The notes beneath the pieces are model-generated. The model made no database searches, was not told where the DNA came from, and saw only the letters and a list, made by a program, of their open reading frames with translations. From JAJPHC01 sp035255945 (GTDB lineage Bacteria > Acidobacteriota > Thermoanaerobaculia > Gp7-AA8), in contig DATEZA010000207.1 in assembly GCA_035255945.1 (NCBI GenBank), positions 1 through 7,541 of the forward strand: a DNA stretch of 7,541 bases. Direction: 5' to 3'. This document shows positions 4,730 to 7,541 of this stretch, piece after piece (position 1 is the first letter of the stretch; each line of letters opens with the position of its first letter). The position numbers and the translations under genes were made by a program.

Positions 4730-5142
4730 TGGGTGCCCGCCGCAAAGCACGCGAGCTCGCGTTGCAGATGCTCTTCCAGTTCGACATGGCTGCAAATCCG
4801 CCCGAGACGATCGTCGCCACGTTCGAGGATCTGCAGAAATCGAAGCCGAACACGCGCGAGTTCGCGGTGAAAATTTTTCAGGGAACGGTCGATCACATGT
4901 CGGAGATCGACGGCATGATCCAGGCCCAGGCCGACAACTGGCGCCTCTCGCGCATGGCCGTCGTCGACCGCAACATCATCCGCATGTCGATCTACGAGTT
5001 CCTCCACGAGACCGACACGCCGAAGCTGGTGATCATCGATGAAGCGATCGAGATCGCGAAGAAGTTCGGCACGCAGAAGTCGTCGCAGTTCATCAATGGA
5101 ATCCTCGACGGGATTCTCAAAAGGTACAATCTGGCCTCGTGA
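4729..5142 (+). CDS. nusB: Transcription antitermination factor NusB
   Basis: 137 aa, typical length. An RNA-binding all-helical protein that, with NusE (ribosomal protein S10), binds boxA RNA and helps RNA polymerase read through rRNA operons. The family signature is clear throughout: RRKARELALQMLFQFD at 4-19, the NWRLSRMAVVDRNIIRMSIYE region in the middle, and VIIDEAIEIAKKFG with SSQFINGILDGIL near the C-terminus. It follows ribH with a one-base overlap, a pairing frequent in bacteria. Its own TGA overlaps the GTG start of the next gene (GTGA). A TACAAT hexamer in its last codons could drive the downstream genes separately. Confidence 0.96.
   Translation: MGARRKARELALQMLFQFDMAANPPETIVATFEDLQKSKPNTREFAVKIFQGTVDHMSEIDGMIQAQADNWRLSRMAVVDRNIIRMSIYEFLHETDTPKLVIIDEAIEIAKKFGTQKSSQFINGILDGILKRYNLAS
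5125..5130 (+). promoter_or_regulatory. -10-like element inside nusB for the PATAN protein gene
   Basis: TACAAT differs from TATAAT at one base and lies 8 nt before the GTG at 5139, within the nusB 3' end. No Shine-Dalgarno sequence precedes that GTG. A leaderless internal transcript would let the signalling genes be expressed apart from ribH-nusB. No -35 element is recognised. Confidence 0.5.
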
Positions 5143-7007
5143 GTCTGCTCGGCCGGCTCGAAGACCTCTCCCTCACCGACATCATTCAGATCGTGTTTCT
5201 GAGCCGCCGTACGGGCGTGCTGGAGATCATCGATCGCGGTGGGAGGCACACTGTGCTCTTCCGGCAGGGCCTCGTCGTCAACGGCTCGGCGCCCGATCAT
5301 CCCGACCTGGTGACGTGGCTGACGAAGCACGGCTCGGTCGCCGCGGACATGGCGCGCACCATCCGGCACATGGAAGAAGGCGGCATTCCGTGCGGCACGG
5401 CGGTGGTCGAGATGAACCTGATGTCGAAGGCCGATCTGGCCGAGGCGATCCGGGTGCGGATTCTCGACGTCGTGACGCCGCTGCTGCAGAGCCGCGAAGG
5501 TGAATTCAACTTCATCCTGAGCGAACAGGTCTCGCCGCTCGACACCGAGTACGATCCGGACGCGCTCTTCAAAGAGGGCGGCATCGCCCCGCCGAAACTC
5601 CTCGGCTCCGCGGACGGCGAAAAGATTAAACCGTTGCGCGGCCTCGAAGAATCGCTGAAGGCCGGCAAAGCGCTGCTGCGCGGCTCCGCTTCCGCCGAGA
5701 CGACGCCCGCATCGCTCAACCTCGGGCTCGGCCAACCGCTCTCGCCGCCGGAGCCGTCGCGGCTTCCCGGTGTGGCGACAGGCGCTTCGCCTGGCGAAGC
5801 CGCCGACAACGTCCTGCCGTTCCCGCAGATCGAAACGCCGCCGCCTGCACCGCCCGCTCCGGCGCGCGATTTCTCGCCGATCGCGGATGACGAGCCGTTC
5901 CCCGAGATCCCGGAAGAACCGGCGCCGCGCGTCACGACGACGGCGCAGCGCTCGGGTCAGTTCAAAGTCTCGGGCGGACTGATCGAAATCGAAACGCCCG
6001 ACGCGATCTTTCGCAACGTCGTGCTGTACGAGCGCAACCCGCTGGTGCGCGTCGCGGCGAAGCGCGCGTTCACGAAGAAGAACGTGAAGATCTTCCAGTT
6101 CGGATCGCTCGAAGATGCGCGCAACGCGATGGGCGAGCTGATTCGCTCGAACAGTTTCTTCGTCACGTTCCTCGAGCTCGACGACGCATCGCAGCGATTG
6201 ATGGGGCAGCTCAAGCGCAAGAATCCGCGGTTGCCGGTCGTGTTGATCGACGCCGAGGCCGATCTGCGGCGGCGTCATGACCTGCTGCGCGCGGGCGCCG
6301 ATCTCTATCTGACCAAACCGACACCGGCGCGTCTGCAGCCGGGACTGGCGGAAGAGGAGCTCTCGATGTTCGCCGACGAGCTCGTGCTTTTCGCCGAGCG
6401 CTCGTTCCAGCAGTGGGAGCAGATGACCGGCGGCTACGGCGCGGAAGCGGCGCGGCGTTTTTACGAGATGGCGGGGAAAGACAGTCTCGATCGCAGCTTC
6501 AAGGTGCTGAAGCAGCTGATCAACGAGCTCTCCGATCCGAACGACATCAACGAAGTCACGCAAACGATTCTGCGTTTGTCCGCCGAGTATCTGGAGCGCG
6601 GCGTCCTCTTCCGCGCGGGCTATTTCGAGTTCGTCGGACTGGGCGGCTTCGGCGTCACCGGCGGCGGCGAGGACATGGACACACGCGTCAAGCGGATGCG
6701 CATTCCGCGCGATGAGCCGTCTGTATTGATCGAAGTCACGAGCACCGGCGAAGCGCATCGCGGCAAGATGAAACGCACGCTCGCCAATGTGCAATTGATC
6801 GAGAAGCTCGGCGGTCTGCTGCCGACGGAAGTCGTTGCACTTCCGATCATGCACGATGGGCGGGCCATTGGTATCCTGTACGGCGACAACGCCGAGCATC
6901 GGGCACCGATCGACAGCATGACCGGACTGGAGATCTTCCTCTCGCAAGCAGGCTACGCCTTCAACAATGCCGTCTTCGCCTCGGAAAAGGCCGAGGGGAA
7001 GCGATGA
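5139..7007 (+). CDS. Signalling protein: DUF4388/PATAN, degenerate receiver, GAF
   Basis: 622 aa, cytoplasmic, no signal or membrane segment. Residues about 2-125 form a DUF4388/PATAN domain (SLLGRLEDLSLTDIIQIVFL at the start, a TGVLEI strand, LFRQGLVVNG, closing GEFNFIL). A Pro/Ala-rich linker covers about 165-290. Residues about 293-405 have a receiver-like layout (VVLYERNPLVRVAAKRAF, then FFVTFLELDD, LPVVLIDAEAD, ADLYLTKPTPARL). The acidic pair is E298-R299, the phosphoacceptor position appears to be E346, and the Thr/Ser switch is Asp; only K393 is kept. It probably does not take a phosphate. Residues about 450-615 look like a GAF domain (GVLFRAGYFEF; ALPIMHDGRAIGILYGDN). PATAN proteins act in type IV pilus and gliding-type signalling in several bacteria; the role here is inferred only. 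The GTG start overlaps the nusB stop. Confidence 0.88.
   Translation: MSLLGRLEDLSLTDIIQIVFLSRRTGVLEIIDRGGRHTVLFRQGLVVNGSAPDHPDLVTWLTKHGSVAADMARTIRHMEEGGIPCGTAVVEMNLMSKADLAEAIRVRILDVVTPLLQSREGEFNFILSEQVSPLDTEYDPDALFKEGGIAPPKLLGSADGEKIKPLRGLEESLKAGKALLRGSASAETTPASLNLGLGQPLSPPEPSRLPGVATGASPGEAADNVLPFPQIETPPPAPPAPARDFSPIADDEPFPEIPEEPAPRVTTTAQRSGQFKVSGGLIEIETPDAIFRNVVLYERNPLVRVAAKRAFTKKNVKIFQFGSLEDARNAMGELIRSNSFFVTFLELDDASQRLMGQLKRKNPRLPVVLIDAEADLRRRHDLLRAGADLYLTKPTPARLQPGLAEEELSMFADELVLFAERSFQQWEQMTGGYGAEAARRFYEMAGKDSLDRSFKVLKQLINELSDPNDINEVTQTILRLSAEYLERGVLFRAGYFEFVGLGGFGVTGGGEDMDTRVKRMRIPRDEPSVLIEVTSTGEAHRGKMKRTLANVQLIEKLGGLLPTEVVALPIMHDGRAIGILYGDNAEHRAPIDSMTGLEIFLSQAGYAFNNAVFASEKAEGKR
5784..5800. 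repeat. 17-bp palindrome inside the linker-coding region
   Basis: GCTTCGCC-T-GGCGAAGC is a perfect palindrome with one central base. It encodes ASPGEA in the low-complexity linker of the PATAN protein. It may be a remnant of a small palindromic insertion tolerated in a disordered linker, or chance. Confidence 0.35.
6993..6998 (+). promoter_or_regulatory. Shine-Dalgarno sequence of the CheY-like gene
   Basis: GAGGGG lies 5 nt before the ATG at 7004, in the last codons of the preceding gene. It supports the ATG that overlaps the upstream TGA (ATGA). Confidence 0.75.
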
Positions 7008-7381
7008 AGATTCTCGTCGTCGAAGACTCGTCGTCGATGCGCGCGTATCTGACGACGATCATCGAAGGTGGCACCGAGAGCTACGACCTGGAGATCGTCG
7101 AAGCGGCGAGCGGCTTCGAGGCGCTGAAGACGCTGCCGCATCACAAATTCGACGCGATCCTCACCGACATCAACATGCCCGACATCAACGGCCTGGAGCT
7201 CGTGTCGTTCCTCAAGAATCATCCCGTGTATCGCACGATCCCGATCATGGTGATCTCCACCGAGTCGAGCGATGAAGACCGCAAACGCGCCGCCGCCCTC
7301 GGCGCCGAGGAGTACCTCGTCAAGCCGTTCCAGGCAGGCGAGTTGATCGAGAAGCTGCGCCGCTTGCTGAAGGTGGTGTAG
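7004..7381 (+). CDS. Stand-alone CheY-like response regulator receiver
   Basis: 125 aa, one receiver domain with no output domain. All phosphorylation residues are present: the acidic pair E7-D8 (VVEDSSSMR), phosphoacceptor D55 (LTDINMP), switch T86 (VISTESSDE) and K107 (YLVKPF). The SSSMR segment after the acidic pair is typical of chemotaxis-type CheY proteins. It probably receives a phosphate from a CheA-like or other hybrid kinase encoded elsewhere and signals through protein contact. The ATGA overlap with the PATAN gene, together with a good Shine-Dalgarno sequence, indicates translational coupling and joint function with that protein. The gene ends VV-TAG; the last bases and the stop belong to the inverted repeat that follows. 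Confidence 0.93.
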   Translation: MKILVVEDSSSMRAYLTTIIEGGTESYDLEIVEAASGFEALKTLPHHKFDAILTDINMPDINGLELVSFLKNHPVYRTIPIMVISTESSDEDRKRAAALGAEEYLVKPFQAGELIEKLRRLLKVV

Positions 7382-7454
7382 GACAAGCTCTCAGCTTGTC
7401 CCCCCGGCAAGTCCCCCGCAAGCCCCCGGCAAGCTGAGAGCTTGCCCTACACCA
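7374..7454. terminator. Long inverted repeat between convergent genes, likely bidirectional terminator
   Basis: Arms 7374-7398 and 7430-7454 pair over 25 bp with one mismatch (A7383/C7445). Each arm region also forms its own hairpin: GACAAGCT-CTC-AGCTTGTC (7382-7400) and GGCAAGCT-GAG-AGCTTGCC (7428-7446). The loop holds three tandem units of CCCCCG(G)CAAG (7401-7433). It sits between the stop codons of convergent genes and includes the TAG of the CheY-like gene. There is no T-tract, so intrinsic termination is inferred from position and stem strength. It is also a third palindromic repeat family. Confidence 0.6.
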
Positions 7455-7455
7455 T

Positions 7456-7541
7456 TCACTCATCCAATCGACAAATAAATCCCCAGCCTCCGAAGTACTC
7501 CGCCACCGCCAGCACGAGCTCGTTCTTCCCTTTCTTCAATG
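7456..7541 (-). CDS. C-terminus of an unidentified beta-rich protein (partial)
   Basis: The minus-strand frame from the window edge to TGA at 7456-7458 encodes 27 residues: LKKGKNELVLAVAEYFGGWG then FICRLDE. The pattern L-x-x-GKNEL-x-x-AV-x-E-x-FGGWG resembles the last beta strands of jelly-roll or galactose-binding-like modules at the ends of some secreted hydrolases. This family assignment is tentative. The gene is convergent with the CheY-like gene; its start lies beyond the window. Confidence 0.6.
   Translation of the reverse strand, partial: LKKGKNELVLAVAEYFGGWGFICRLDE

Noticed and set aside
4992..6947. 651-codon open frame on the minus strand
   Set aside because: It is antisense to the PATAN protein gene, which has clear domains. 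The Arg/Ala/His-rich translation is typical of antisense frames in GC-rich genes.

Overview
The window is GC-rich bacterial chromosome (G/C-ending codons throughout). It holds seven complete protein genes, one gene entering from the right edge, one gene remnant at the left edge, and three families of palindromic intergenic repeats. Several features fit Acidobacteriota or a close relative best: a reaction-centre-type dihaem cytochrome c, a DUF4388/PATAN signalling protein, BIG2-like secreted proteins and dense palindromic repeats. This is an inference, and Gemmatimonadota or Myxococcota-like bacteria are not excluded.

Layout. 1-304: two 79-bp near-identical direct repeats and an inverted copy of their core. 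They flank a decayed 3' end of an amidase-signature (GatA-like) gene. 325-1939, minus strand: a secreted hypothetical protein, then a periplasmic dihaem cytochrome c. 1975-3804, plus strand: an exported LysM/N-acetylmuramoyl-L-alanine amidase, divergent from the hypothetical gene across only 35 bp. 3804-4237: a mosaic of GGAGTGCGGCGG-type palindromic repeats, including two 106/107-bp multi-hairpin units and one other hairpin. Short coding remnants of the amidase's own 3' end are interleaved with them. 4262-7381: a compact plus-strand operon of ribH (riboflavin synthesis), nusB (transcription antitermination), a PATAN / degenerate receiver / GAF protein, and a stand-alone CheY-like receiver. 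The genes are joined by stop/start overlaps. 7374-7454: a long inverted repeat between the operon and a convergent, partial minus-strand gene.

How it works together. ribH-nusB is a common bacterial pairing. The two signalling genes form a plausible module in which a real phospho-receiver (D55) partners a receiver-like domain lacking its phosphoacceptor. The amidase and cytochrome are envelope functions with no visible link to the operon.

Two patterns stand out. First, all five genes that are not tightly coupled to an upstream gene by a Shine-Dalgarno sequence have a TAnnnT -10-like hexamer 7-9 nt before the start codon, which suggests leaderless transcripts. The two operon-internal starts have good Shine-Dalgarno sequences instead. 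Second, pieces of gene 3' ends lie between repeat copies at two separate places. The amidase pieces differ from the intact gene only at synonymous third positions, so they probably come from a formerly functional diverged allele and not from simple slippage. I see no CRISPR, transposase, tRNA, rRNA or convincing new defence system.
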